From assembly GCF_932526225.1 (NCBI RefSeq), contig NC_064035.1:1921501-1985500 (forward strand): 64,000 nucleotides of DNA, given 5' to 3'. Both the position numbers and the translations under genes were made by a program. This DNA is from Nematostella vectensis. Its lineage: Eukaryota; Cnidaria; Anthozoa; Actiniaria; Edwardsiidae. The notes under the pieces are model-generated. The model searched no databases. It had not been told where the DNA came from and saw only the letters and a program-made list of their open reading frames with translations. Position 1 is the first letter of the stretch. The number at the start of each line of letters is the position of its first letter. Below, in pieces: positions 19,501 through 34,500 of this stretch.

Positions 19501-22500
19501 TATATGTAATATGTAAATTTGTTTGTGATAAAAGCACAATACCTCTCGATCCGACTCGTCCATTCGCGCTGAGTTCCTCTGACACAACTGAGTGATCACA
19601 ACCATCACAGACCACAGTTCTGTGCTACATATGCGCACTTCTGTAATGACACAATACAACTTGTGATTAACACGTGATACCGATCACATACACTCTCACA
19701 CAGATAATGATCACATACACTCTTATACATGTACACTGTGTTACAAACAACAGCTTGTGATGTTACACAATAATCACCAAAATAACAGGATTTACACAAG
19801 ATAAAGATCACAAGCATTCTTATACATATGCACTTCTGTCACAGCACAGTACAACACGTGATAATTATGGGATTAACATGTAATAATGATCACCAGCTTT
19901 AAGTTAGTTCTAACCATTAAAACTTCGGCTTTTTTCGAAAGCTTCAACATTTTTCATCACCTTTTCCTTGAGTTTCTGAAAAAAACAAGATGATTTCTAA
20001 GTTGAAACACAGTATAACAGTATTTAGTATTCCTGTCACATGAAATACCTGCACCATTTAATAACACATTTCTTTGATTGCATACATACATGCACGGGGT
20101 ACAGAATAAACATTGGCATATAGGGAAAGGGGGCTAGAGAGGGAATTTGATATGAGCATCTGCCATTAACATGAATCGGTAAAGGGGAGGGAGAGGGAGG
20201 GAGTATAGCACAGGTACTAGCATACCTCTAGCAGTAACTGGAAGGCCCCCTGCACGTCTCCCGCTTTCTCCAGCAGATAAGCAGTAGCATACGTCAGACC
20301 GCGCCCACGGACCATCTACAGCAAAAACAATATAGCTTCATCCAACAATTCCCTACCCTCTTTTTCAGCCATAGCTCTGTACATTCAGTTCATCACAAAA
20401 CAATAAACATTTCCTTACTGGGATTCAAATTGTGTGAGCACTAATATATGCAACCGACAACAAACTTGTTGAACAGTTTAAAATCTCGTGTATCCCGTGC
20501 ATTATCCCCAATGTTTATAAATAGCGCTTAAGAATTTGAAACCACCAACCACCCCTCCTCCCTGAATCCACCACCCACCCCTTCCCCTGAAACCACTACA
20601 CACCCCTCCCCCCAGCTTTTGCCCCCTCCCCCCACTTATGGGACCACTCTGCCACCCCTGATCTTCAATCTCCATACAATAAACCAATCTTAATCCAATG
20701 AACCGATCAAGTGCCTGAATAAAAACTAACTTATCAAAGGAAAAATCAACACCAGCAGTGAAACCACAACAAATACCTTGTGTAGGGTGTTTTAAAAAAA
20801 AAATACCGTAAAGTTAGAAAACTCACCGACAATGTTTCTTCTATACGATAGTTGTCTGCCGTGCGCAAATAGTTGTATACTATCTCATCAGTCTCGTAGT
20901 TACACATCAGCTCAATGTACCGCTCATGGATGTTTGCATCTGGTGAAAACTCTGGCTTAGACATCAGGGTTCTAGGCCAAATAAGGCATAAAAAAGTAGA
21001 ACATTAGACATAAAGTTTAGAGCAAGAACAAACAAAATCATGTATAGTGAATTGGATATAATGCTATGTAATATTATGTTTGAGATTTGCTTTTACACTT
21101 CAATGAAAAAAAGAGTTGCGCTGTATTTACCTGCCATCAAACACTCCCTTGAGAAATTCATATTGCACGGATGGATTGGTCTATGAGATATAAAAAGATG
21201 AGACTGATGGATTAGTCTATGAGATATAACAAGTCACGTGAGACTGATGGATTGGTCTATGAGATATAACATCTCACATAAGACTGATGGATTGGTCTAT
21301 GAGATATAACATGTCACGTGAGACTGATGGATTGGTCTATGAGATATAACAAGTCACGTGAGACTGATGGGTTAGTCTACGAGATATAACATGTCACATG
21401 AGACTGATGGATTGGTCTATGAGATATAACATGTCACGTGAGACAGATGGATTGGTCTATATATCAAGTCACTTGAGACTGATGGATTGGTCTATGAGAT
21501 ATAACATGTCACGTGAGACTGATGGATTGGTGTATATGAGATATAACATGTCACGTGAGACTGATGGATTGGTGTATATGAGATATAACATGTCACGTGA
21601 GACTGTTGGATTGGTCTATGAGATATAACATGTCACGTGAGACTGATGAATTGGTCTATGAGATATAACATGTCACGTGAGACTGATGGATTGGTCTATG
21701 AGATATAACAAGTCACCTGAGACTGATGGATTAGTCTATGAGATATAACATGTCACGTTAGACTGATGGATTGGTCTATGAGATATAACATGTCACATGA
21801 GACTGATGGATTGGTCTATGAGATATAACATGTCAGGTGAGACTGATGGATTGGTCTATGAGATATTGTCACGTGAGACTGTTGGATTGGTCCATGAGAT
21901 ATAACATGTCACGTGAGACTGATGGATTGGTCTATGAGATATAACATGTCACGTGAGACTGATGGATTGGTCTATGAGATATAACAAGTCACTTGAGACT
22001 GATGGATTGGTCTACGAGATATAACATGTCACGTGAGACTGATGGATTGGTCTATGAGATATAACAAGACACTTGAGACTTGGTGTACCTGGCATACCTG
22101 AGGTGGTCCACGTTGAGTGATGTATTTGACTAATCCTCTTACCTCAAGGCGTGCCACCACGGTCACTAGGGTATCTGGGAAGTCGAAGATGATGAGGTTG
22201 GCAGACATAGTGCAGCTAACACTGACCAATTCCTGAGAAGGAATAATAGTATGTCAGAATTATAATGAGCCTTCCATGTTGTGGTGATATGGTTTATGTA
22301 AGTTTTGTTGTCTGCGTCACAAATCATGATTCCAAAGATTACATTAGATTCCATTGGATAAGACGAGAGAAACTATTTCATGGTAACTGAAGAACTGTTG
22401 AATTATTGCTTGTAGAAGCTGACAAATGAATTGTCAAAGTTGATTTTCTCATTTGCAATTCCAATATAGCTAAAAAGAGAATCTTGATGTCAAGAGGTTG

Positions 22501-25500
22501 TCAAAGTGAAGATGAGTCCTGGCTGCAATGTTCAATAAAGTTTAATTTTCAAACATACAGGTGTGCACAGCAGTCTATTTTGCTCACATTTCAGTATCTC
22601 TTTCTCCACTAAAAGAAGGCATTTTCATGGTAAAGGTGTTAATATGATGACAGTTTGCTTACTAGAGCAAAGGAATTTCATTTGATATGACTTTTATGGA
22701 GTAAGAATGTGATCCTTTCCCAGTCGGGTTTCCTTTAAAATGCCCAAGGCTTCTCACAGTAATTTATTCTCCGACGTAAGCAATGCAATATTCAATGAGC
22801 AATGTTCTTATAAATGTGTTACAAATGTGGCCAGAAGTGATGATCAACTATGATCATATGTGTTCTGAAATCTCGTGATTGATGGACATCATATGTGTTA
22901 GGACTGAATATGACTAAGTAAATTGGTAAGGCAAGTTAAAAGGAGGAACGGTCCACTAAGACGACCGTTCCACATGTAGACATTCAATAATGACCTGTAA
23001 AGCATCAAGAGCAGCTGCTTTGACTTCTTCTCGCTCCAGATCAGTGTAGGCATCATCTGTCATTGCTGTATGGATATACAAAAACGCTTGTTCCTACAGA
23101 CACATATTAACATGGTTAGAACCTCTAGCACATAAGCCCAGTACAGCCAACTTTTCCTTGGTGATTTAGTATCAATGACAGCTAGAGACTGTTAACAAGA
23201 GGGGTTAAATTCAATCATTTATTTGTGTTGGAAAATTTTTACATCTATTAACGAGGCCTACTAGTAAATTGTAGTTCTAAGACCAATAACTGTGATTGGT
23301 TTTGACAATTTTTAATATTTAGAATTCAATAAGTTATCCATATTTTCCTGCACTCAGACAAGTACCATGATTTTTTTTATACTGGACCGTTATTGGGAAT
23401 CGCTAATTGCCGGCGTATTTTGAAATAGGTGTACATACATACCCTGCGAGCTGGATCCCTCAAGTAACATGACAAGATCTTGGGGAATTGTCTTGTCTTT
23501 TCATACAGCAACTCACACACACGATAGCTTTAATTAAAACCACAAAGTCTTATTAAGAACTTTTTTGATTTCATAAGGCACAAACCAATGGGTCTCAATG
23601 TAATAACTTACAATTTTGCATTTTCAGCCAAGACAAGGATCCGCTCATCATCGAAATGGTTAAGACCACCAGCAGCAAGAAGTTCCAGCAATGCCTAAAG
23701 AGAGAACAAGATACAAAAGATATAGATACAAGGCCTGCCATGTACATCACAAGACCTGTCACATATATTACAAGACCTGTCACATATATTACAAGACCTG
23801 TCACATACATTACAAGACCTGTCACATGCATCACAAAACCTGCCACATACATTACAAGACCTGTCACATATATTACAAGACCTGTCACATATATTACAAG
23901 ACCTGTCACATGCATCACAAAACCTGCCACATACATTACAAGACCTGTCACGTACATTACAAGACCTGTCACGTACATTACAAGACCTGCCATGTACATT
24001 ACAAGACCTGTCACATACATCACAAGACTTGTCACATACATTACAAGACCTGTCACGTACATTACAAGACCTGTCACGTACATTACAAGACCTGTCACAT
24101 GCATCACAAAACCTGCCACATACATTACAAGACCTGTCACGTACATTACAAGACCTGTCACATACATTACAAGACCTGCCATGTACATTACAAGACCTGT
24201 CACATACATTACAAGACCTGTCACATGCATCACGAAACCTGCCACATACATTACAAGACCTGTCACGTACATTACAAGACCTGCCATGTACATTACAAGA
24301 CCTGTCACATACATCACAACACCTGTCACATATATTACAAGACCTGTCACATGCATCACAAAACCTGCCACATACATTACAAGACCTGTCACGTACATTA
24401 CAAGACCTGTCACGTACATTACAAGACCTGCCATGTACATTACAAGACCTATCACATACATCACAAGACCTGTCACATACATTACAAGACCTGTCACGTA
24501 CATTACAAGACCTGTCACGTACATTACAAGACCTGTCACATACATTACAAGACCTGCCACATACATTACAAGACCTGCCACGTACATTACAAGACCTGTC
24601 ATGTACATCACAAGACCTGTCACGTACATTACAAGACCTGTCACGTACATCACAAGACCTGTCACGTACATTACAAGACCTGTCACGTACATCACAAGAC
24701 CTGTCACGTACATCACAAGACCTGTCACGTACATTACAAGACCTGCCACATACATTACAAGACCTGTCACATACATTACAAGACCTGTCACGTACAATAC
24801 ATGACCTGCCACATACATTACAAGACCTGTCACATGCATCACAAAACCTGCCACATACATTACATGATCCGTCAAGTACCTGCTGTCTCTCTTCATGACG
24901 TGAGTCATCATCTGGATTAGCCAGATACTCAAGAACCTGACAGAAAAGCATGTGTAGCATGATGACGAAACCATTATGCTGGTAAAGTTATGAAGATGAT
25001 GGTATAACAATGCTGATGCTGCAATGGGTAACTCCAGAAAATATCAGTACCCGAATAATGGGCGGCATTTTGGAATTCCGAAAGCACGGGGGTTTGGCAG
25101 TTTTGGAATTCCGAAAGTAGGGGGTTTGGCAGTTTTGGAATTCCGAAAGTAGGGGGTTTGGCAGTTTTGGAATTCCGAAAGTACGGGGGTTTGGCAAGAA
25201 AGCACGGGGGTTTGGCAGTTTTGGAATTCCGAAAGTAGGGGGTTTGGCAGTTTTGGAATTCCGAAAGTAGGGGGTTTGGCAATTTTGGAATTCCGAAAGT
25301 AGGGGGTTTGGCAGTTTTGGAATTCCGAAAGTAGGGGGTTTGGCAGTTTTGGAATTCCGAAAGTACGGGGGTTTGGCAAGAAAGCACGGGGGTTTGGCAG
25401 TTTTGGAATTCCGAAAGTAGGGGGTTTGGCAGTTTTGGAATTCCGAAAGTAGGGGGTTTGGCAATTTTGGAATTCCGAAAGTAGGGGGTTTGGCAGTTTT

Positions 25501-28500
25501 GGAATTCCGAAAGTAGGGGGTTTGGCAGTTTTGGAATTCCGAAAGTAGGGGGTTTGGCAGTTTTGGAATTCCGAAAGCACGGGGAGGTTGCAAAGCATAG
25601 AACTCCTGGGGTGTGGGAGGTTGAGATGGAAATCGGAACGCAATATGCATCTTACAGAGTCTTGAACTTACTAGTTTGAAGTCGCAGGAAGAAACTAATT
25701 AGCATCCAAGGGTAATAAAGTGGTTTGGAATCTTTCTTGTTTTTATCTCTGATTTGTTTACGAAAGCTTCAACAATTAAACCGTATCCTTGGAAAGAGTG
25801 GATGGGAAGCAATGCCTGGGACTATTTTTATCTTGATTGGGATACCTACATATATTGTCTTCTCCTGTGGGATTGGCGGCACGTAAGGCGCCAATGTTTT
25901 GTTATTCAAAAAGAAAAGCTTAACTGCGAAGACTGCATAGATTGCTGTTTAAATCTCTATGTGTCTTTGCCATAACATATGACTAGACTGGTTTAGAAAC
26001 GAAATATATACTATTAATAAGACTGAAGCAATGTCTATCAATCTCTCATGTCAGGGCTCAAAATAAGGGTTAGCCTGCATAGCCACGGTTTGTTTGTTTA
26101 ATGTAGCAGCCGTAGGCCGTCTTGCTTTCGGGCAAGCTTGCATTGTTAAAAATAAAACAAGTTTTAGTTTGTAGCTCGTTCGATTTTAAATTATAAAAAA
26201 AAAAGATTTCCGGAGGGCAGGGGGGGGGGGGGGGGAGGGGGAGGGCTGAGCATTTTGGATTTTCCAGAAGCATATGGGTGGTAAAAAATACAAGGCCTCC
26301 TTTTGTGGGGGTACGGATATTTTCTGGAATTATCCAATAGAAGAAGTCATTATTAAAAAAAATAATCATCAACTTTAGCTATGTTAACATTTGTGGTGTT
26401 ATTGAATGGTACCTGTTCAAAAAGTATTTTGTCTACTTGGAAAGAATCATGCTTCGCCAACTGACGTGCAAGGAATGTGAACAAGCTCCCCACTTGCTTG
26501 GGCTGAAAGAAAAAAAATAAGCGAATACTTCCAAGGGGCTATCAAATAAAGAATATATTCTTGTGAAAGACTCACCGAAAAGCCAGTTCCCTGAACCATT
26601 ACTTCTAGAAGAATGTTCACTACGTACTGACGTCCTGCCACTCCACTTGGTCGCCTGGAAGACATAATAAGAAGTCATGTAACACACTACAATGAGGGTC
26701 AGATTTCACATATTACAATCAGCTAACATTGATCATAGTTTGGCCAAATAACAACTGCAACATTCCCCTTGCATTAGACAAAAACTGTTCTCATGTGATG
26801 ACTTTGTATTCAGTGAATTAAATCAGTTTAATTCCAAAGTTCCTCAAAGGTGGGAAAACACTTAAATGCTGACTACACTTTTGGTTTTTGCACTGTTACT
26901 ATACAGTGGGTACTTCTGAAGTGCCAAATTGAAGTACTGTACCTACCCAATAGAAGTACCTATTAGACAAATCAAAATTTAATAGAAGTACCAGGATAGA
27001 CATTTGGTCGAAATTTATATTCAGCACTTCAGATACCCTGGGTACCAGAGGCTATGTAAAGTATGTCAAAATTTTTTATGTATGAACTGGTTTTATAGTT
27101 GGAACAAGAGAAGATGACAGAGGAGCGGTACCTGAAGTCTTGGTCAAATTCATTTTCCTCAAATGCCTGTAGATGAAAGCAGGTATTAAGCATATGTTCT
27201 CTACAACAAAATGACAAAATGCAGAAAATGTGGGGCATTAAGGTCTTTTTACTGAAAAAAAATACAGAGACAGGTTAGTTGGCCCTTTTGAAGTCACTGA
27301 CTCTGGTGCTGTTGTAATGGTTTTATTTTGAACAGTGGAAATTGTCGTTTTAAGCACATCAAGTGGATTTAGTTCACTACACTACATACAATATGAGTAA
27401 GTAAAGTGTGAAAACTTCCTATAATTTTTCACACTTACCATGGAAAGGACGTTCAGAAACTCTTGAGTATTAAACTGGAGCAGCGTGCGCACATAGGGGT
27501 AGGGGCTTTCAGCTGAAACACAAGAAACATTAGCAACATGTGTCTGGTAACATCTTCCACTAGTAATGCTGGTCGTGATGACATAACATGTGTCTGGTAA
27601 CATCTTCCACTTAGTAATGCTGGTCGTGATGACATAACATGTGTCTGGTAACATCTTCCACTAGTAATGCTGGTCGTGATGACATAACATGTGTCTGGTA
27701 ACATCTTCCACTAGTAATGCTGGTCGTGATGACATAACATGTGTCTGGTAACATCTTCCACTAGTAATGCTGGTCGTGATGACATAAAATGTGTCTGGTA
27801 ACATCTTCCACTAGTAATGCTGGTCGTGATGACATAAAATGTGTCTGGTAACATCTTCCACTAGTAATGCTGGTCGTGATGACATAACATGTGTCTGGTA
27901 ACATCTTCCACTAGTAATGCTGGTCGTGATGACATAACAAACCAAGCCTCCTACCCTGTGTGCGAATTATGTATATAGATGGACTCTGTGTGGGCATTAT
28001 GCGTACTGCAAGGCCACTTATGTGTATTGTAAATGAGCACTCTCATCAAGGGAGGCCACTGCAAGACGGTTATTGCATCCTTAGTGCTTCTTTTAGGTCC
28101 CATCGATGGGATTAGTGCAGTGCAACTTGAAAAGATGGGATTTTCTTTAAACACAGTATTTGTTTAAGTAATTTATAGACTGACAATTTGTACTGGAAGT
28201 CCTTTCTGTATCCAAAAAGTCTCTTCCTACCTTACCAGCTAAAACAAAACAACAAAGGTGGGTGCAAGTAAGCCAGGACTTACTTTCAAAAGCATCGCGT
28301 GTGTTGGCAGCTGTCACACAGTTAAAAACCTAGAAAAATGATAAAGAATTTGTTTTCGTGTTGCATGCTCAAACAACTTAAATAAAGTAACTCGAACCCT
28401 CGGTAACTTGAATGTTACCCAAACTAAAAACTATCAATCTGTTTATATCATATAGACAGTGATATGCCGACTATCCATAAAGGTTTGTCTTTTTTAAGGT

Positions 28501-31500
28501 CAACTTTGACCTTGCTTGTGTGACTATATCTGTGGAATCTCTACAAAAGGGGGTGGCTAGCCCCCCCCCCAGGAAATAATGTTACCTGTGACTTCACTTG
28601 TGTGACTATATCTTGTGGAATCTCTACAAAAGGGGGTGGCTTGTCCCCCCCCCAGGAAATAATGTTACCTGTGACTTCACTTGTGTGACTATATCTTGTG
28701 GAATCTCTACAAAAGGGGGTGGCTTGCCCCCCCCCCCCCCCCCCAGGAAATAATGTTACCTGTGACTTCACTTGTGTGACTATATCTTGTGGAATCTCTA
28801 CAAAAGGGGGTGGCTAGCCCCCCCTCCCCCCTAGGAAATAATGTTACCTGTGACTTCACTTGTGTGACTATATCTTGTGGAATCTCTACAAAAGGGGGTG
28901 GCTAGCCCCCCCCCTAGGAAATAATGTTACCTGTGACTTCACTTGTGTAACTATATCTTGTGGAATCTCTACAAAAGGGGGTGGCTAGCCCCCCCCCCCC
29001 CCCCCTAGGAAATAATGTTACCTGTGACTTCACTTGTGTTACTATATCTTGTTGAATTTCCCCAACAGGATAGGCTCTGCCGGCCAGACAGCAACTGATG
29101 TACACCAAGAGTCTGTATCCAAGAGCCTGGTCAGTGTCTGAATCAAATAATCAACATGCTAGCTTACACAATCAATACAATGTTAGGTCACAGGTCATGC
29201 ACTCACCCCATGTGAGGTAACCCAATCAACACATGTTAGGTAACATAATCACCACATGTTGGTCACACAATCACCACATGTTAAATAACACAATCATCAC
29301 ATGTTGGATGATGCAATCAACACATGTTGGTCACACAATCACTAAATGTTAGGTCACACAATCGTCACATGTTGGTCACACAATCACCACATGTTAAATC
29401 ACACAATCACCACATGTTGGTCACACAATCATCACATGTTGGTCACACAATCACCACATGTTAAATCACACAATCATCACATGTTGGTCACACAATCGCC
29501 ACATGTTAAATCACACAATCACCACATGTTGGATCATGCAATCAACACATGTTGGGTCACACAATCATCGCTTTTTTCTCACACAATCAATAAAATGCTA
29601 GGTCACACAACCACCACATATTGGGTCATGCAATCAACACATATCAGGTCACACAATCAACACATGTTTGGTCACACAATCACTACATGCTAGGTCACGC
29701 AATCGCCACATGTTAGGTCACACAATCACCACATGTTAGGTCATGCAATCGCCACATGTTGGGTCACACAATCACCACATGTTGGGTCACACAATCAACA
29801 CATGTTACGTCACACAATCAACACATATTAGGTCACGCAATCACCACATGTTACGTCACACAATCACCACATGTTGTTCACGCAATAGCCACATGTTAGG
29901 TCACACAATCGCAAAATGTTAGGTCACACAATCGCCACATGTTAGGTTATGCAATCAAAACATGTTAGGTCACACAATCAACACATGTTAGGTCACACAA
30001 TCAACACATGTTAGGTCACGCAATCACCACATGTTAGGTCACACAATCATCACATATTAGGTCACACAATCACCACATGTTGGGTAACACAATCACCACA
30101 TGTTAGGTCATGCAATCGCCACATGTTGGGTCACGCAATCGCCACATGTTAGGTCACACAATCGCCACATGTTGGGTCATGCAGGTAAAGTAAAAAGTCC
30201 TAGACTCACATTCTTCAGACAGCTCACAGAGGAACTTGATAAAAGGTGGTTGATAAGAACAGATATATTACAAGTGAGGATCCACTAAGCGGTTCAAAAG
30301 GCTTTCACTTACAAGTCTATACAATGTATTATGACAATGGCACATTACCATTCAGAGGCTTGTCTGAGTTGATTGAGCTTTTGAGCACTGCCAGGAGTTC
30401 CTGATAAAATACAACATCTATCATTACTTACTGTTCATCTTCTTGTAACATGGGAATTTTTCAGAGGAAATTTGTTTTGAGGTTTTCATGTCTAGGGCTG
30501 AGCAATGGATAGAATAGTAGATGTACCTCTAAAGGCGTGGTGTAGTCCCTCATGCCGCGGTTATAGACATACAAGATAGCATCGTACAAGCAATGTGACC
30601 AGCACAACTTCACCATCTGTGGATAATACAAACATGGATGTAATCCTCTTTGGTTGAGATACACCGTAGGTGGAAAGATAGGGAGGGGTCAGTAGGTGGG
30701 TAATTATTAGTTGGTAAGGTTATTGAGTAGAAGGCATATACACCATGGTTTATCAGGTCAGGGCTTCTGGATTTACTCGCTTGTGCGGAAGCGCGTAATT
30801 TGGCTTTTTCTGAGTAATCCGCGTAATCTACAAATTTCCGCGTAATCCCACGTAATTGGGCAAAAGACAAAACATTTAATTGCACAGCTGATGTGTTCTT
30901 TTAGGGTTTTTACCTCTATTTCTCGTAAAAAAAAGAGTTATTCTTTGAAAGAGTGCGATATTTTGAACTATATTTTGAAAACAAATAAAATGACTAGGCA
31001 TTCTTTGCTAAACCGCGAAGGCCTGGGACTAATAATAAAATACCTTTTTTAATTGTCTGGTGGCTAGGAGCCAATGAAAACTCGCCTAAGATATTTTCAC
31101 GCAAAAAATTAACCTTTTCAAGTTATTTCGTGCTTTCCTTAGGTACAAAATTTAGTTTGGGCATAACAGTTGATATTCCGTGTAATTTAGCGCGTAATTC
31201 AGTAAAGAATCCCGCAAAAGTTTGATTTTTAAAGAAAAATGTATTGCAAAATCCTGCGTAATTTAGCGCGTAATGATTGATTTTGTGCATAATTTAGCAA
31301 AGAATCCCGCGTAATTTTGAGTTTTTTTCGCGTAATACCAGAAGCTCTGTCAGGTTTAGAAGGGGTTTATACCTGATGTATGTCCAGGTTCATCACATCT
31401 AGATGAAGGAGGCAAGCTTCTACTTCCTTGAGTCTTCCCATTTCTTGGTAATGCTCTATGACATTTCAGCAAAACTATGAATAATATAGCAGGCTGTAGG

Positions 31501-34500
31501 TTTAACACTACTACTGTACAAATCCAATAAAGGCATGGAAAACAATGCCAAGCAAGGTGCATTAGGTATAAATTGGCCAGTGCCGCAAGATGATATTGAT
31601 AAAAAAAAAACAGCAACATGTAATGGTGGACACATGTTAGGAAGGGAATAATATACAAAGGATACCTTAACAATGATGGATGAAGGGGAGTAAAAATTAG
31701 ACAATCATAAGAGCGCTATAAAATATGGCACACAAAATTGTGGGTTTACAGACGAAACATCTGCCTGCACAAATAGGCCATTCTTATTGACGGCTTCATG
31801 ATTCTGGAATTATTTCTCTATGTTTGGGTCATTATTGCAAGGTCTCTAATATAAAGGTAATGAATCCCTGAGCATTGTAACAGCTAATAAGTGAATATAA
31901 TTTTGACTGTTACTTGTAGTTTGTTGCTGGCTTTTGAATTGCCCACAATTGTACAATAACAATGACAATGACAATGACAATGACAATGACAATGACAATG
32001 ACAATGACAATGACAATGACAATGACAATGACAATAACAATAACAATAATAATAATAATATGATAATGACTATAAAAAGCTTACCTATAAAATCCTTCAT
32101 CACTATAGGACTCAGTGATGTCAGTCTGCAACAAATTTTTTTGCACAAAAAATAGAACAGTTAATAGCATTGCCTTTTTAGGTTCAGTTTCGAAGCATTG
32201 GCCTCTGTTATTTGTATTCAACAACCCAGGGAAAAGCAAAGATAGAGTTTCTGCTAGCATAAAACAGTCTCTATAATTAAAACTACACATGTATCAAATA
32301 GGCACTGCCAACTGCATGATTTCATGGTCCAATTTTATACAGCTAGCATATTCATGTTATTTTGTGCCATCTAAATGTTAAATTATTACTACTAAAGAGT
32401 AGTTATCTGCATTGTAACAGGTTGTCAAATATATTACTGACCTGTCAGAGAGAATGTAGGGCTGCAAACATTCCAGGAAAACTGTCTTCCCAATTGAATC
32501 CTCACAGAATTTATAGTAGATATCCCGAAATAACAAGTCCCTAGAGATAAACAAACAAATGACCATCACACAGAATAATAAAATATAAAAGTATATTGCT
32601 TACGTTTTTTGTATAGCAAGGGTGAGGTGTATAAGAATTACTTACGTTTTTTGTATAGCCAGAGTGAGGCATATAAGAATTACTTACGTTTTTTAAATAG
32701 CCAGTATGAGGTGTATAAGAATTACTTACGCTTTTTGTATAGCCAGGGTGAGGTGTATAAGAATAACTTACGTTTTTTGTATAGCCAGGGTGAGGCGCAT
32801 AAGAATTACAAACGCTTTTTGTATAGCCAGGGTGAGGTGTATAAGAATTACTTACGTATTTTGTATAGCCAGGGTGAGGCGTATAAGAATTACTTACGTT
32901 TTTTGTATAGCCAGGGTGAGGTGTATAAGAATTACTTACATTTTTTGTATAGCCAGGGTGAGGCGTATAAGAATTACTTACGTTTTTTTGTATAGCCAGG
33001 GTGAGGCGCATAAGAATTACTTACGCTTTTTGTATAGCCAGGGTAAGGTGTATAAGAATTACTTACGTTTTTTATATAGCCAGGGTGAGGCGCATAAGAA
33101 TTACTTATGTTTTTTGTATAGCCAGGGTGAGGCGTATAAGAGTTACTTACGTTTTTTAAATAGCCAGGGTGAGGTGTATAAGAATTACTTACGCTTTTTG
33201 TATAGCCAGGGTGAGGTGTATAAGAATAACTTACGTTTTTTGTATAGCCAGGGTGAGGCGCATAAGAATTATAAACGCTTTTTGTATAGCCAGGGTGAGG
33301 TGTATAAGAATTACTTACGTATTTTGTATAGCCAGGGTGAGGCGTATAAGAATTACTTACGTTTTTTGTATAGCCAGGGTGAGGTGTATAAGAATTACTT
33401 ACGTTTTTTGTATAGCCAGGGTGAGGCGCATAAGAATTACTTACGCTTTTTGTATAGCCAGGGTGAGGTGTATAAGAATTACTTATGTTTTTTATATAGC
33501 CAGGGTGAGGCGCATAAGAATTACATACGCTTTTTGTATAGCCAGGGTGAGGCGTATAAGAATTACTTACGTTTTTTGTATAGCCAGGGTGAGGCGTATA
33601 AGAATTACTTACGTTTTTTATATAGCCAGGGTGAGGCGCATAAGAATTACTTATGTTTCTTGTATAGCCAGGGTGAGGCGTATAAGAGTTACTTACGTTT
33701 TTTGTATAGCCAGGGTGAGGCGCATAAGAATTACATACGCTTTTTGTATAGCCAGGGTGAGGTGTATACGAATTACTAACGTTTTTTGAATAGCCAAGGT
33801 GTAATGAATGAAGACTGGGACAGTGTCCTACAACAAAACAAGAGGGAAAGACCCCAAAGGCAAGTTAACAAGTGTCAGAAAACATGGTTAGCAATAAGAT
33901 AATTGTCCTTGTGTTCAGTATAGACAATGGTTTCAGTACTGTGTGCATATATTATGGTTTCAGTTGATGACTACACACCTCAAAGTACTTTATTTGCAGT
34001 GTTCTTTCCCCTGATTTAGGGCAATTGTTAAATACAACAATATCAGCATATGCAACCAGAAGTTCTTCCATCTAAATGTAAAGCAAAACCATGAAGTCAG
34101 GACTTAGTCTTACAAGACTTACTGATAAAACCTTTAGTGCTAAAAGAGTTACATACTTCAGTAGCAACTTGATACCTTCTGGATTCTATACTTCCAACCA
34201 AACCTAAGAGAGAAGAAAGGTCAAGGATTAAGATAAAGATATAAGGCCAAAGTTCCCATGGTTTGGGACTTACCGACAACAGCTTTGGCAGTTCCATTAT
34301 AGAATGACAAAGCCAAGTCTAATGCTTCAGTGAATCGATTAAGTCGGACAAGCAATGAAAGCCTCTGTTAAGAAAAATAACATAAATTATTGCAATTACA
34401 GAAAAAAGGAAAATTTATATATTGTTAAACTTACATCTGTCCAGGTTCGCATGGTGAGCACATGAATTGCCTGAAAGAAGAGAGCACACTTAAAATTATT

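Noticed and set aside
23595-25010. Open frames of 280-470 codons on both strands in the 21-bp array
   Set aside because: The period is a multiple of three, so any frame without a stop stays open. The frames overlap VPS8 exons and consist only of repeats.
24974-25650. Frames rich in SEFQNCQTP repeats
   Set aside because: Translations of the 32-bp intronic minisatellite.
30210-30260. Possible extra VPS8 exon (acceptor at TATCAAG, donor GTGAGT, encoding FLCELSEE-like residues)
   Set aside because: It would break phase between exons 30349 and 29022, which join directly in frame to give PLNDTDQALG.
31846-32155. Poly(DN) and poly(LS) frames
   Set aside because: Translations of a hexanucleotide microsatellite.
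32541-33789. Long frames (YSQGEAYKNYLRF, CIARVRRIRITYV repeats)
   Set aside because: Translations of the 42-bp donor-derived array; antisense to VPS8 and without independent coding evidence.
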